Source: a virus. Taken from it: a DNA stretch of 35,644 bases. Made by a program: the position numbers and the translations under genes. Shown in pieces: positions 13,479 to 24,200 of this stretch; position 1 is the stretch's first letter, and each line of letters begins with the position of its first letter. The notes below the pieces were generated by a model. The model searched no databases, was not told the origin of the DNA, and saw nothing but the letters and a program-made list of their open reading frames with translations. The stretch covers positions 1-35,644 of IMG/VR virus record IMGVR_UViG_3300030390_001779, one strand, 5' to 3'.

Positions 13479-15878
13479 ATGATAGGAAATTTTCCAAGTC
13501 AAGTAGTTAGTGACGCTGAAAAAATAAGTTACGAGTACGGTTTAGAAGTTGGCAAAGCTATTCAAAGCGAGTGGCATGGTAACGAGACTAGTGCTAATAG
13601 CTCTAACAGTAGACATGATCATACAAAAAGAACTTTTCATAATTTAAGGCTATATGCTAGAGGAGAACAATCAATACAAAAATATAAAGATGAACTGTCT
13701 ATTAACGGTGATTTATCTTATTTAAACTTAGACTGGAAGCCAGTACCTATTATATCTAAATTTGTAGATATAGTAGTTAATGGTATGGCTGAGAGAATGT
13801 TTGATATAAAAGCTTACTCACAAGATCCATACGGTGTTGCAAAAAGAACTGAATACATGGAGTCTGTGTTAAAAGATGTAAAAACTCAAGAGTTAAACGA
13901 GTTATCTCAACAAGCGTTTGGTATTCCACTAAACGAAAATCCACAAGAAACTTTACCAGAAACAGAAGAAGAAGTTGCTCTTCACATGCAGTTAACATAC
14001 AAACAATCTGTAGAGTTAGCAGAAGAACAAGCTTTAAATGTTTTATTAGAAGGAAATAAATACGAACTAACTAAAAAACGAATTTTATCAGACTTGGTGA
14101 TACTAGGTATTGGAGCTGTAAAAACTGACTTTAGTACTTCTGAAGGAGCTACTATTAAATATGTTGATCCTGCTAACTTAGTTTATTCACACACTGAATC
14201 GCCTTACTTTGACGATATATACTATGTTGGAGAAGTAAAAGAAATACCAATAAACGAACTTGTCAAAGAGTTTCCTCATTTAAAAAACGAAGACTTAGAA
14301 AAAATATCAAAATCAAGTTCAACTTTTTATGGTCGTTATCACGATAAAAAAACTAGTGGTGATAGAAACAAAATTCAGGTTTTATATTTTAACTATAAAA
14401 CTTATATGAACGAAGTTTACAAGGTTAAAAAAACAGGAACAGGTGCTGACAAGTTGATACCTAAAAACGATAGTTTTAATCCGCCAGAAAATTTAGAAGG
14501 AGGTTATAGTAAAATGCTTAGACAAGTAGAGTGTTTGTTTGAAGGTGCTATGATACTTGGTACTGAAAAGTTACTTAAGTGGGAAAAATCTCAAAACATG
14601 ATGCGTTCAAAAAGTGATTATACTAAAGTTAAAATGAATTATAGTATAGTAGCTCCAAGAATGTATGAAGGTAGAATTGATTCGTTAGTTAACAGAGTTA
14701 CTGGTTTTGCTGACATGATACAGCTTACGCACTTAAAGCTTCAACAAGTTATGGCTAGAATGGTGCCAGATGGTGTTTATTTAGATGCTGATGGTTTGGC
14801 TGAGATAGATCTAGGCAACGGTACAAGTTACAATCCACAAGAAGCTTTAAACATGTTCTTCCAAACAGGATCTGTTATTGGTAGAAGCTTTACAGCTGAT
14901 GGAGATCAAAACCCTGGTAAAATACCTATTCAAGAATTACAATCAGGTTCTGGTGGTAACAAAATGCAAAGTTTAATACAAACGTATAATTATTATTTAC
15001 AAATGATAAGAGACGTAACAGGTTTAAACGAGGCTTCAGACGGATCTAAACCTGATAAGTATTCTTTAGTTGGTGTTCAAAAACTAGCAGCTGCAAACTC
15101 TAACACAGCAACAAGACATATATTACAAGCTAACTTATTTTTAACAGCTGACGTTTGTGAAAAATTATCGCTAAGAATATCTGATATTATAGAGTACTCT
15201 CCAACTAAAGACGCTTTTATACAAGCTATAGGTGCTCACAATGTAGCTACACTAGAAGAAGTATCAGAGTTACACCTATATGACTTTGGTATATTTTTAG
15301 AGCTAGCTCCAGATGAAGAAGAAAAACAATTACTAGAAAACAACATACAAGTAGCCCTAGGTCAGCAGTTGATAGAACTTGCTGATGCTATAGATCTTAG
15401 AGAAATAAAAAGTATAAAACTAGCTAATCAATTATTAAAGATTAGAAGAAAAAAGAAACTTGATAGAGATCAAGCTATGCAGCAAGAAAATATTAAAGCT
15501 CAATCAGAAGCAAACCAACAAACACAAGCCGCTGCCGCACAAGCTGAAGTTCAAAAAGCACAACAACTAGCTCAAACAGAAATACAGATAGAGCAGGCTA
15601 AAGCACAAATGGAATCAGCAAGATTAAGAGAAGAAGCTGAAATTAAAAAACAATTGATAGAAGCTGAATACGGTTTTAAAATGCAATTAGCTAAAATGCA
15701 ATTAGGTGAAGGTGGTGGAAAAGAAAAAGAAAAAGAAGATCGTAAAGATGAAAGAACAAGAATTCAAGCAACACAGCAATCAGAATTAATTGACCAAAGA
15801 AACAGTGGTAAACCACCTAAAAACTTTGAGAAAACAAGTGATGATAATATGCAAGGTGGCTTTGGATTAGGTATGTAA
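13479..15878 (+). CDS. Portal protein
   Basis: A 799-residue protein starting two bases after terL. The N-terminal half has the large mixed core of podovirus portals (WKPVPIISKFVDIVVNGMAERMFDI, then DPANLVYSHTESPYFDDIYYVGEV). The middle holds a helical stem region (ETLPETEEEVALHMQLTYKQ). The C-terminal about 150 residues are long Gln/Ala/Glu-rich coiled coil (EIQIEQAKAQMESARLREEA), matching a barrel. Portals form a 12-subunit ring at one capsid vertex through which DNA passes. The size resembles crAss-like and P22-type portals. Confidence 0.88.
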   Translation: MIGNFPSQVVSDAEKISYEYGLEVGKAIQSEWHGNETSANSSNSRHDHTKRTFHNLRLYARGEQSIQKYKDELSINGDLSYLNLDWKPVPIISKFVDIVVNGMAERMFDIKAYSQDPYGVAKRTEYMESVLKDVKTQELNELSQQAFGIPLNENPQETLPETEEEVALHMQLTYKQSVELAEEQALNVLLEGNKYELTKKRILSDLVILGIGAVKTDFSTSEGATIKYVDPANLVYSHTESPYFDDIYYVGEVKEIPINELVKEFPHLKNEDLEKISKSSSTFYGRYHDKKTSGDRNKIQVLYFNYKTYMNEVYKVKKTGTGADKLIPKNDSFNPPENLEGGYSKMLRQVECLFEGAMILGTEKLLKWEKSQNMMRSKSDYTKVKMNYSIVAPRMYEGRIDSLVNRVTGFADMIQLTHLKLQQVMARMVPDGVYLDADGLAEIDLGNGTSYNPQEALNMFFQTGSVIGRSFTADGDQNPGKIPIQELQSGSGGNKMQSLIQTYNYYLQMIRDVTGLNEASDGSKPDKYSLVGVQKLAAANSNTATRHILQANLFLTADVCEKLSLRISDIIEYSPTKDAFIQAIGAHNVATLEEVSELHLYDFGIFLELAPDEEEKQLLENNIQVALGQQLIELADAIDLREIKSIKLANQLLKIRRKKKLDRDQAMQQENIKAQSEANQQTQAAAAQAEVQKAQQLAQTEIQIEQAKAQMESARLREEAEIKKQLIEAEYGFKMQLAKMQLGEGGGKEKEKEDRKDERTRIQATQQSELIDQRNSGKPPKNFEKTSDDNMQGGFGLGM

Positions 15879-15906
15879 AATTTATTAACTATTATTATAT
15901 TATATT

Positions 15907-17148
15907 ATGGCAGAAAAAGAAGAGCCAATCGCAAGTGACGAAACTGGCAAAATTAAAGTAAAAGCAAAAACAGAAAAACAACCAGATGGTAACGAAACAA
16001 AAGGAAACGTTACTAAAGTTAAAGAAAAAATGAAAATGAAACCAAAAGTTATTGAACAGTCAATGACTAAGGTTGATTTAAATAAACCAATAAAACCAAA
16101 AGAAGATGAAATTAAAAAAGATAACCTTAACAACGAGGGAGTGGTTAGAGTCGATGAAAATGCCGATGCCACACAAAAACAAGAAGAAATATCAAAGGAA
16201 GCCGAAGCACAAGAAACTCCAGTCTTACAAGAAATAACAACTGAAGAGAAAAAAGAAATAGTAGCTAGTGCGGCTAAAGAAGCTGTTAAAGAAAATTTAG
16301 AAACAGGTAAGCCTTTACCAGAAAACATACAAAAACTAGTAAATTTTATGGAGGAAACTGGAGGTGATCTAACCGACTATGTTACTCTAAACACAAACTA
16401 TGACGATATGGATAGTCAGGATTTACTACTAGAATATTATAAAAATACAAAACCTCATCTTAATAGTGAAGAAATAAACTTCTTAATGGATGATCAATTT
16501 TCTTTTAACGAAGACATTGATGATGAGAGAGATATTAAAAGAAAAAAATTAGCGCTAAAAGAGCAAGTTGCCAACGCTAAAAGCCACTTAGACGGGCTAA
16601 AGTCTAAATACTATGAAGATATCAAAATGGGTTCTAAGCTCACTAGTGATCAAAAGAAAGCAATTGATTTCTTTAATAGATACAACGAGGAAGAAGCAGG
16701 ACGTCAAGAAGTACTTGACAAAAACACTTCTACTTTTTTAAATAAAACTAATCAAGTTTTTAACGATGAATTCAAAGGTTTTGAATACAATATCGGAGAT
16801 AAAAAGTTTAGAATGAATGTCAATAATACCGAAAAGGTTAAAGAAACACAAAGCGATATTAACAATTTCATCAAAAAGTTTTTGAATGAAAATGAAGCAA
16901 TTGAAGACGCTGCGGGTTATCATAAATCTTTATATACAGCAATGAACGCTGATACTATAGCTAATCATTTTTATGAGCAAGGCAAATCAGATGCTTTAAA
17001 AGAAAGTATTTCAAATGCTAAAAACGTAAACATGGAAGCTAGACAATCACATGGCGAAGTAAATGCTGGTGGTATGAAAGTAAAAGTACTAGGTGATAAT
17101 TCTGCTAATTTTAAGTTTAAAATCAAAAACAATAAATTTAAAAAATAA
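15907..17148 (+). CDS. Putative head scaffolding protein
   Basis: A 413-residue, highly charged, mostly helical protein between portal and major capsid genes, the usual place of a scaffold. The first 100 residues are disordered and Lys/Glu-rich (KVKAKTEKQPDGNETKG). A long acidic helical middle follows (LLLEYYKNTKPHLNSEEINFLMDD), and the C-terminus is short and basic (FKIKNNKFKK), as expected for the capsid-binding end of scaffolds. Leader TATTATATTATATT precedes ATG. No protease motif is seen, so release of the scaffold may not involve this protein. Confidence 0.75.
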   Translation: MAEKEEPIASDETGKIKVKAKTEKQPDGNETKGNVTKVKEKMKMKPKVIEQSMTKVDLNKPIKPKEDEIKKDNLNNEGVVRVDENADATQKQEEISKEAEAQETPVLQEITTEEKKEIVASAAKEAVKENLETGKPLPENIQKLVNFMEETGGDLTDYVTLNTNYDDMDSQDLLLEYYKNTKPHLNSEEINFLMDDQFSFNEDIDDERDIKRKKLALKEQVANAKSHLDGLKSKYYEDIKMGSKLTSDQKKAIDFFNRYNEEEAGRQEVLDKNTSTFLNKTNQVFNDEFKGFEYNIGDKKFRMNVNNTEKVKETQSDINNFIKKFLNENEAIEDAAGYHKSLYTAMNADTIANHFYEQGKSDALKESISNAKNVNMEARQSHGEVNAGGMKVKVLGDNSANFKFKIKNNKFKK

Positions 17149-17164
17149 TTAAAAATAAAAAATT

Positions 17165-18661
17165 ATGGCAATATCAAATCCGGGAGGTAATTTGAATAGT
17201 GTACCTGCTTCACAGCAACAAACACTAGCTACAAATTATCTAGATTTCAACACAGACATGGGTTGGGCTCAACAATATTTACCAGATCTTATGGAGCAAG
17301 AAGCTGAAGTTTTCGGACCGAGAACTATTTCAGGTTTCTTATCTCAAGTAGGAGCTGAAGAAGCGATGCAAGCTGATCAAGTTATTTGGTCTGAGCAAGG
17401 TCGTTTACATTTATCTTACAAAGTTAAATTAACAACTGCAACAAATATCTTGATACAAACAGATATCGACGGTGCTAAAGGTAATGGTACAGCTGGTATA
17501 TCTAACGGTTTATCAGGTGTACATCACGGTCTTAGAGTTAACGACACTATTATATTATCAGATGCTAATCAGATTAAAAAATGTATGATTACAGCTGTAA
17601 ATGCTAGTGATAGTTGTACTGTTCAGACTTATGATGGTAGTACTCTTACTGCAACTAATGCTAACTTAGCAACAACTATATTAGTTTATGGTTCTGAATT
17701 TGCTAAAGGTGTTGGTTACAATAATACTGACGACACTACTGTAGAGTCAAGAGGTGCTAACGAGCCAGACTTTAAAACATTTTCTAACAAGCCAATTATA
17801 ATGAAAGACTACTACGAAGTATCAGGTTCTGATACAGCTAGAGTTGGTTGGGTTGAAACAACTTCTGAAAGCGGACAATCAGGTTACTTATGGTACCTAA
17901 AAGCTGAAGCTGACACAAGAGCTAGATTTAACGATTACGTTGAAATGGCAATGTTAGAAGGTGAAATAAACCGTCTTGACGCTGTTGACACTCTTGTTGA
18001 AGATGCTTTATATGGAGCTGACGGAGCAAAAACAGTTGGTACTGAAGGTTTATTTGCTGCTATTGAAGATAGAGGTAATATAACTACTGGTGTAACTGGT
18101 GTTAATGCTGCTACTGATTTAGCTGAGTTTGACGCTATCTTAGCTGAGTTTGATAAGCAAGGTGCTATAGAAGAAAACATGATGTTTGTAAACAGAGCTA
18201 CTTCGTTAGCGATGGACGACATGCTGGCTTCTATGAATTCTTACGGAGCTGGAGGTACTTCTTACGGAGTATTTGACAACTCAGAAGATATGGCATTAAA
18301 CTTAGGTTTCTCAGGTTTCAGACGTGGATCTTACGATTTCTACAAGTCTGACTTTAGATATTTAAATGACTTTGCTACAAGAGGTGGTATTAATGCTGCT
18401 AATGCTTCAGAAGCAATTAGAGGTATTATAGTTCCTGCTGGAACTTCTACTGTTTATGATCAAATGTTAGGGAAAAACTTAAAGCGACCATTTTTACATG
18501 TTCGTTACAGAGCTTCTCAAACTGATGACAGAAGAATGAAAACATGGGTTACTGGTTCTGTTGGAGCTGCTACATCTGCTTTAGATGCAATGCAAATCCA
18601 CATGTTAACTGAAAGATGTTTAATTACTCAAGGTGCTAACAATTTCATGTTAATGAAATAA
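17165..18661 (+). CDS. Major capsid protein (HK97-fold, crAss-like type)
   Basis: A 498-residue protein. The stretch KPIIMKDYYEVSGSDTARVGWVE and LWYLKAEADTRARFNDYVEMAM resembles the conserved core of crAss-like and related Bacteroidetes podovirus capsid proteins. Residues about 95-175 look like an inserted beta domain (VNDTIILSD, ITAVNASDSCTVQTYDG). The C-terminal part contains RPFLHVRYRASQTDDRRMKTWVTG, typical of the P-domain end. HK97-fold proteins form the icosahedral shell. It follows the scaffold gene and is followed by an intrinsic terminator, in keeping with abundant expression. No cleaved N-terminal delta domain is evident. Confidence 0.88.
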   Translation: MAISNPGGNLNSVPASQQQTLATNYLDFNTDMGWAQQYLPDLMEQEAEVFGPRTISGFLSQVGAEEAMQADQVIWSEQGRLHLSYKVKLTTATNILIQTDIDGAKGNGTAGISNGLSGVHHGLRVNDTIILSDANQIKKCMITAVNASDSCTVQTYDGSTLTATNANLATTILVYGSEFAKGVGYNNTDDTTVESRGANEPDFKTFSNKPIIMKDYYEVSGSDTARVGWVETTSESGQSGYLWYLKAEADTRARFNDYVEMAMLEGEINRLDAVDTLVEDALYGADGAKTVGTEGLFAAIEDRGNITTGVTGVNAATDLAEFDAILAEFDKQGAIEENMMFVNRATSLAMDDMLASMNSYGAGGTSYGVFDNSEDMALNLGFSGFRRGSYDFYKSDFRYLNDFATRGGINAANASEAIRGIIVPAGTSTVYDQMLGKNLKRPFLHVRYRASQTDDRRMKTWVTGSVGAATSALDAMQIHMLTERCLITQGANNFMLMK

Positions 18662-18679
18662 GCACATTTATATTAAAGA

Positions 18680-18709
18680 CCGGGGCTTCGGCCTCGGCCT
18701 TTTATTTTT
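18680..18709 (+). terminator. Intrinsic terminator after the capsid gene
   Basis: A 7-bp stem (CCGGGGC at 18680-18686 with GCCTCGG at 18691-18697, one G-U pair) closed by the stable loop TTCG is followed by CCTTTTATTTTT. It lies 19 bases after the capsid stop codon and is the clearest terminator seen in the plus-strand cluster. Confidence 0.85.
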
Positions 18710-18733
18710 ATTAATTTTATTATATATTATATT

Positions 18734-19573
18734 ATGGCAAAAACAACAAAAAAAGCTTACGCAGGAGATCCTGGCGATGAGCATGTAGAAACAATAGTTA
18801 AAGAAACAATAGTAGAAAAACCAGTAGCAAGAGAAAGACTAAAACCATCTAATGAGTGGGAAATAAAAGACAGGATTTACAATTTAAAAGGAAGAAAAAA
18901 ACCTCTTTCAAGATCAATTAAATCTGCTAATATTTTTTGGTTTGATGAAAACAAAGGTTACGAAAGAGAGTTAAAATATTGTCAAAATCAAAGAACATCA
19001 TTTGTTGATGAAATGAAAGGTGATCAAAGATTAGAACACATTATTTTTAGAAGTGGACAGTTGTTTGTACCAAAAGAACAAACTGTTTTACAAAAATTAT
19101 TATCTTTGTATCACCCTCATAGAGATAAAATATACGAAGAGTACAAACCATCAGCTCTAGCAGCCGAAGAAATTGATACTTTAAACATGCAAGTTGACGC
19201 TTTAGTAGCGGCTAGAAATATTGACATTGATATGGCAGAAGCTATCATGCGTGTTGAGAGAGGATCTGATGTGTCTAACTTAAGTTCTAAAGAACTTAAA
19301 AGAGATTTATTAGTATTTGCTCGTAACAATCCTAAACTCTTCTTAGAGTTAGCAGATGACGAAAATGTAATGTTAAGAAACTTTGGTATTAAAGCTGTTG
19401 AAGCTGGAATAATAAGGTTGTCAACTGATCAAAGAAACTTTTTGTGGGGAAGTAATGGAAAAAAACTAATGGTTATACCATTTGATTCACATCCATACAC
19501 TGCCTTAGCATCATGGTTTAAAACAGATGAAGGAATGGAGATATACTCCAATATTGAAAAAAGATTAAATTAA
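18734..19573 (+). CDS. Conserved virion-type protein (279 aa)
   Basis: A 279-residue helical protein. After a disordered N-terminus (AYAGDPGDEHVETIVK) come patterns I recall from other marine phages just after the capsid gene: IKSANIFWFDENKGYEREL, LLSLYHPHRDKIYEEY, SSKELKRDLLVFARNNPKLF and PFDSHPYTALASWFKTDEG. The family appears well conserved but has no known function; a head-associated role is suggested by place. It starts after the terminator with the leader TATATTATATT and lies upstream of a stem-loop at 19587. Confidence 0.7.
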   Translation: MAKTTKKAYAGDPGDEHVETIVKETIVEKPVARERLKPSNEWEIKDRIYNLKGRKKPLSRSIKSANIFWFDENKGYERELKYCQNQRTSFVDEMKGDQRLEHIIFRSGQLFVPKEQTVLQKLLSLYHPHRDKIYEEYKPSALAAEEIDTLNMQVDALVAARNIDIDMAEAIMRVERGSDVSNLSSKELKRDLLVFARNNPKLFLELADDENVMLRNFGIKAVEAGIIRLSTDQRNFLWGSNGKKLMVIPFDSHPYTALASWFKTDEGMEIYSNIEKRLN

Positions 19574-19580
19574 TCTAACT

Positions 19581-19617
19581 GTAGAAGCGGTCGCTCTACG
19601 GGGCGATCGCAAACTAC
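19581..19617 (+). other. Stem-loop between virion genes
   Basis: GCGGTCGC (19587-19594) pairs with GCGATCGC (19603-19610) in 8 bp with one G-U and an 8-base loop. Outer GTAG/CTAC (19581-19584 and 19614-19617) can extend it. It is G+C-rich in an A+T-rich genome. No T-run follows, so it is not a standard intrinsic terminator; RNA processing or protection of upstream mRNA is possible. Confidence 0.55.
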
Positions 19618-19633
19618 AAATTAAAAAGAAATT

Positions 19634-20350
19634 ATGGCAATAAGCGTAGATACAGTATATCAAAAAGTTTTAGCTTTAGCTAATAAAGAACAAAGAGGTT
19701 ACATAACACCTCAAGAGTATTTATTATTAGCTGATCAAGCGCAGCAACTTATATTTGAACAATACTTTTACGATATAGACAAGTCTTTAGATTTGTTTGC
19801 CAACAACACTGAGTACAGCAATAGAATGAGCGAGATAGAAGAAAGATTAGCTCCTTTTAAAAACACAAATGTAGATATGGCAAGTGTGTCAGGTTCTACA
19901 ATGACACTACCAACAACTTTACATAGATTAGGAACTGTTTTTTACAACGACGGTACTAGAAGTGTTAAAGTGGAACAAGTAGATGCAGGTGAAGCTGAGA
20001 TGATGCAGCAAACAGCTTTGTATGCCGCTACTCAATTAAGACCTATTTATGTAAGAAGAACAGCAACTAAAATACAGTTTTATCCTAGTTCGGCAACGCC
20101 GGCATATTCTACGTCAACGGTAAACTGTAACTTTATTGATACACCTGTAAAACCAATTTGGAACTACACTGTTGTAAACAATCAAGCTTTATATAACACT
20201 ACAGGTTCTGTTGATTTTGAACTTCACGAGTCTGAAGAAACTGATTTAGTTTATAAAATATTAGAAATGGCTGGTGTTGTTTTAAACAAACCAGGTTTAG
20301 TTCAAATAGCTACAAACGAAGAAACAGCACTAATAGCAAAAAAACAATAA
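19634..20350 (+). CDS. Putative ring/connector protein 1 (head-to-tail adaptor)
   Basis: A 238-residue protein. A helical N-terminus (VYQKVLALANKEQRGYITPQEYLLLADQAQQLIFEQ) is followed by a beta-rich middle (GSTMTLPTTLHRLGTVFYNDG, IYVRRTATKIQFYPS). The start ALANKEQRGYITPQEF-like is typical of a protein found after the capsid gene in Bacteroidetes podoviruses, where ring proteins stack below the portal. It precedes a second connector candidate by three bases. Function by analogy of position and pattern. Confidence 0.6.
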   Translation: MAISVDTVYQKVLALANKEQRGYITPQEYLLLADQAQQLIFEQYFYDIDKSLDLFANNTEYSNRMSEIEERLAPFKNTNVDMASVSGSTMTLPTTLHRLGTVFYNDGTRSVKVEQVDAGEAEMMQQTALYAATQLRPIYVRRTATKIQFYPSSATPAYSTSTVNCNFIDTPVKPIWNYTVVNNQALYNTTGSVDFELHESEETDLVYKILEMAGVVLNKPGLVQIATNEETALIAKKQ

Positions 20351-20353
20351 TAA

Positions 20354-21229
20354 ATGGGATTAATATCACAAACAGGGCAACAGTATTATAGTACAGCGTC
20401 ACCAACGCCTTTTGGTAATTATCAATTTGTATCGCTAGAGCATATTATAAATCAGTTTATAATAGCTTATGTTGGTGAAGATAAAATTATAAGCAAAATT
20501 AAAAGAACAGATGTAGCTTTTCACGCTATGAGAGCTTTGCAAGAATTATCTTTTGATACTTTTAAATCTATTAAATCTCAAGAAATAGTTTTGGCACCAT
20601 CATTAACAATGGTACTTCCGCAAGATTATGTTAACTATGTAAAATTATCTTGGAGCGATGGCGATGGAAATGAGCATGTAATATATCCAGCAATCACAAC
20701 CTCAAACCCGCTTCAAGTACAACAAGATGCAGATGGTGTTTATCAATACGATGGAACTGCTCTTGACACAGATAACACGTCAACAACAAATGAAAGTTTT
20801 AAATCAAACACTTCAGATCAAGATGCTAGTTTAGTAGATCACCATGATCATTGGTTGTTTGATGGAACAAGATATGGTCTTGATCCGCAAAGATCTCAAG
20901 TTAATGGAGGGTTTTTTATAGACGAAAACACAGGTAAAATTCATTTTAGCTCTAACATTGCTGGAAAAACTATAATATTAAAATACATAAGTGATAGCCT
21001 TGGTACTGACGACGAAATGAAAGTGCACAAGTTTGCAGAAGAAGCTATGTACAAACATATTGCCTACGCTGTTATGTGTACAAGAAAAAATATTCAAGAG
21101 TATATTGTACATAGATTTAAAAAAGAAAGATTTGCTGAAACAAGAAAAGCAAAATTAAGATTATCAAACATCAAGCCAGAAGAGCTTACGCAAATTTTAA
21201 GAGGAAAGTCGAAACAAATAAAACACTAG
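20354..21229 (+). CDS. Putative ring/connector protein 2 (tail-tube adaptor-like)
   Basis: A 291-residue protein. SLEHIINQFIIAYVGEDKIISKIKRTDVAFHAMRALQELSFDTFK (about 28-72) is a helical bundle. EIVLAPSLTMVLPQDYVNYVKLSW (about 77-100) is a strand pair with LPQDYV-x-Y-V-x-L, a pattern common to short-tailed phage adaptor proteins. The C-terminus is basic and helical. Adaptor proteins attach nozzle to portal. The nozzle gene starts four bases later, in agreement. Confidence 0.65.
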   Translation: MGLISQTGQQYYSTASPTPFGNYQFVSLEHIINQFIIAYVGEDKIISKIKRTDVAFHAMRALQELSFDTFKSIKSQEIVLAPSLTMVLPQDYVNYVKLSWSDGDGNEHVIYPAITTSNPLQVQQDADGVYQYDGTALDTDNTSTTNESFKSNTSDQDASLVDHHDHWLFDGTRYGLDPQRSQVNGGFFIDENTGKIHFSSNIAGKTIILKYISDSLGTDDEMKVHKFAEEAMYKHIAYAVMCTRKNIQEYIVHRFKKERFAETRKAKLRLSNIKPEELTQILRGKSKQIKH

Positions 21230-21232
21230 TAT

Positions 21233-24200
21233 ATGCCAGAGTTGAAGCGTAATTTTACAAAAGGTCGAATGAATAAAGACCTTGATGAAAGAATGATACC
21301 TAACGGTGAGTATAGAGATGCTTTAAACATTGAAGTGGCTACTTCTGAAGCGTCAAACGTAGGAACTATACAAACAGTAAAAGGTAATACTAAAGTTTCA
21401 ACTACTTTGGCTGCTGATTTATTTGGTGTTAATGCTACTTGTGTTGGAGCTATAGCTAACGATAAAAATGAGAAATTATATTGGTTAGTTTCGTCTCCAG
21501 ATAAAAACACAGAAGCTAGTAAAACTCATACTCACACCGAGCAAGATGACAGCGGAAGTGTTAGCGTTGTTAACAATGTATACTCTGATTATATAATGGA
21601 GTATGATGAAAAAAATAATGAAAAAAATTATATAGTAGTAGAAAATTACAAGGTTGAAACAATTATATCTAACGATGGTCATGGAACTATATTTGACCAC
21701 TTACACGTAAGTAATCTTGGTAGCGCTGATGATATAAGAGAAGTTGGCATACAACCAGGTATGGATGTTTTTGTAAGAGGTGTTAAAACATCAATTATTA
21801 AAATTGAAAAAGATACTTCTGCATTTGCTGGTTGGAGAGTTTATACAGAACACACGGCTAGTGACCAAGGTTGGGAGTCTTTAAATGATGTTACTGCTGG
21901 TGATGCTGTAACTTTTGAAATACCTTTTGATAAAAGAGCTTTAGGTTTTACTCATTTTGCTAGTGAAAAACCTAAAAAACTTATAACAGGTATTAATATT
22001 ATTGATGATTTATTATTTTGGACAGATGGAATTACAGAGCCAAAAAAAATAAATATTGAAAGATGTAGATATGGATCTCAAGATTTAACGCCAGGTATTT
22101 ATCCTAACGGTACGAATAAATACTATACTTTACTTGTTGTAAATGGCCAAGTACCGCACCCCTCAAATGGAAGATTATCAACTGATGACTCTACTTACCC
22201 ATCAGGTTTTTCATACATGCCCTTAACTTATAGAGAAACAACCGTTATAAGAAAATCCCCAAGAAGTGTTTTAACGTTAACAATGTCTAATACTACTAGA
22301 GCTGATATAGTTATTGATGGTAGTTTAAACGTTGACTCAAACGTTGCTCTTACAACAACTTCAAGTTCAGATTTTTTCTTTGACTCTGTAGGAAGAAGAC
22401 TAGCTCACGGAGCTGAGACCGACAATCTTACTTTTCCAATTGTAATGGACTGGAGCATAGGTAATATTGTTGAATTTTTTCCTGAAGACGAGGACGCTGG
22501 TACAGCTAATGATGTTTTAGTTACGGCAAAAGTCGAAAACATATCAAATGGTGGTGATACTTTTAAATTTGAAATACTATCAATTTCAACAAAAGTAACA
22601 AAACTATTTACAACTTATAAGGTTAAATTAAAACAAGAAGACCCTTTGTTTGAGTTTAAGTTTCCTAGGTTTGCGTATAGATGGAAATATGAAGATGGAG
22701 AATACTCAACGTATTCACCTTTCTCAGAAGTTGCTTTTTTACCTGATCAATTTGATTATTTACCTAAAAAAGGTTTTAATCTTGGTATGACAAACAATTT
22801 AAGATATTTACTATTGTCTGGTTTTAAACCAATAACAACACCGCTAGATGTTGTTGAAATAGATATACTATATAAAGAATCAAACTCTCCAAACGTATAT
22901 ACTGTAAAAACAATAAAATCACCTAGCTCAAAAGTAGACATTTTAGGAACAGACTCTCACCCTGGTGACGAAGGTTGGTTTGGAAGAATAAAAGAAGGTG
23001 GTAGTTGGGTTGAAGCACCAAACACAAAAACAACAACAACTCACATGGTTAGTTCTAACACTTTTGATGGAACTTCTAGAGTTTTATCTTCTGGCACGTT
23101 TTATGGCTTAGATAAAGATTTTGACGATACTAACATGAAGATTGGTGATATTTTAACTTTTCCAATTACTGCCTCTGGATTAGCAGCAAACCCTGTTGTT
23201 GTAAGAATGAATAGCTTTACTAACCCAAACGGTGATATATCAACAGAAGTAAATTTAACAGTTAATGGTGTTGCTGTAACAAATTCAACGTTCAATCCTT
23301 TATTAGACTTAGAAGTTGAGTTTAACAGAACAATAGCTACTAGACCAGCATTATATGTAGATTATCCAACTGGTTCGTTAGAAGTAAAAACAGACATGAT
23401 ACACGCAACTTTACCATCTAATCAACTGTTAAGACCTTGGGATAATGTTCCTATCAAAGCTTTAGCTCAAGAAATAACTGGTAATAGAGTTGTTTATGGT
23501 AATTACACTCAAAATTATAACTTAACAAACGGTCAAGACGAAGTAATAAAAAACAGCTTTAACGTTAATGTAACAAAAAGAAAAAACGTTAGAGAAAACG
23601 TGCGTTATGATGATAGAACAGCTTTGCGACATCCTAACACTGGTGCTGTTATAGATTCGTGGGATCCTGCTAATGCTATTTTAGAAGTACCATCATTTCC
23701 AGAAAGATCTATAAAAAGTTTAAGAGATTATCAAATTGGTGTTGTTTATATAGATGAGTTTGGAAGACAAACGCCAGTTCAAACTCATGAAACAGGTGTT
23801 TTAAAATTATCCAAAGATTTTGCTAAAGACTATAATCAGTTTAACTTTAGACTTAGAAACAGTTTAGATGCATCAAATAAACTTGTTGATGCTGTTGCTC
23901 CTGAGTGGGCGTCTCATTATAAATATTTCATAAAAGAAAACTCTAATGAATATTACAACTTATCAATGGATCGTTTTTACGAAGCCGAAGATGGTAATAT
24001 ATGGTTGTCTTTTCCTTCTTCTGAAAGAAACAAAGTTGATGATGAAACTTTTTTGATATTAAAAAAACAACACGATAACGATACTTTTGTTAGAGATAAT
24101 GCTAGGTATAAAATTTTGGCTATATCTAATGAAGCGCCTTTATTTATAAAAATAAAAACAGACTCTTTTGGTATAATAACACCACCGTATTCAACCAATG

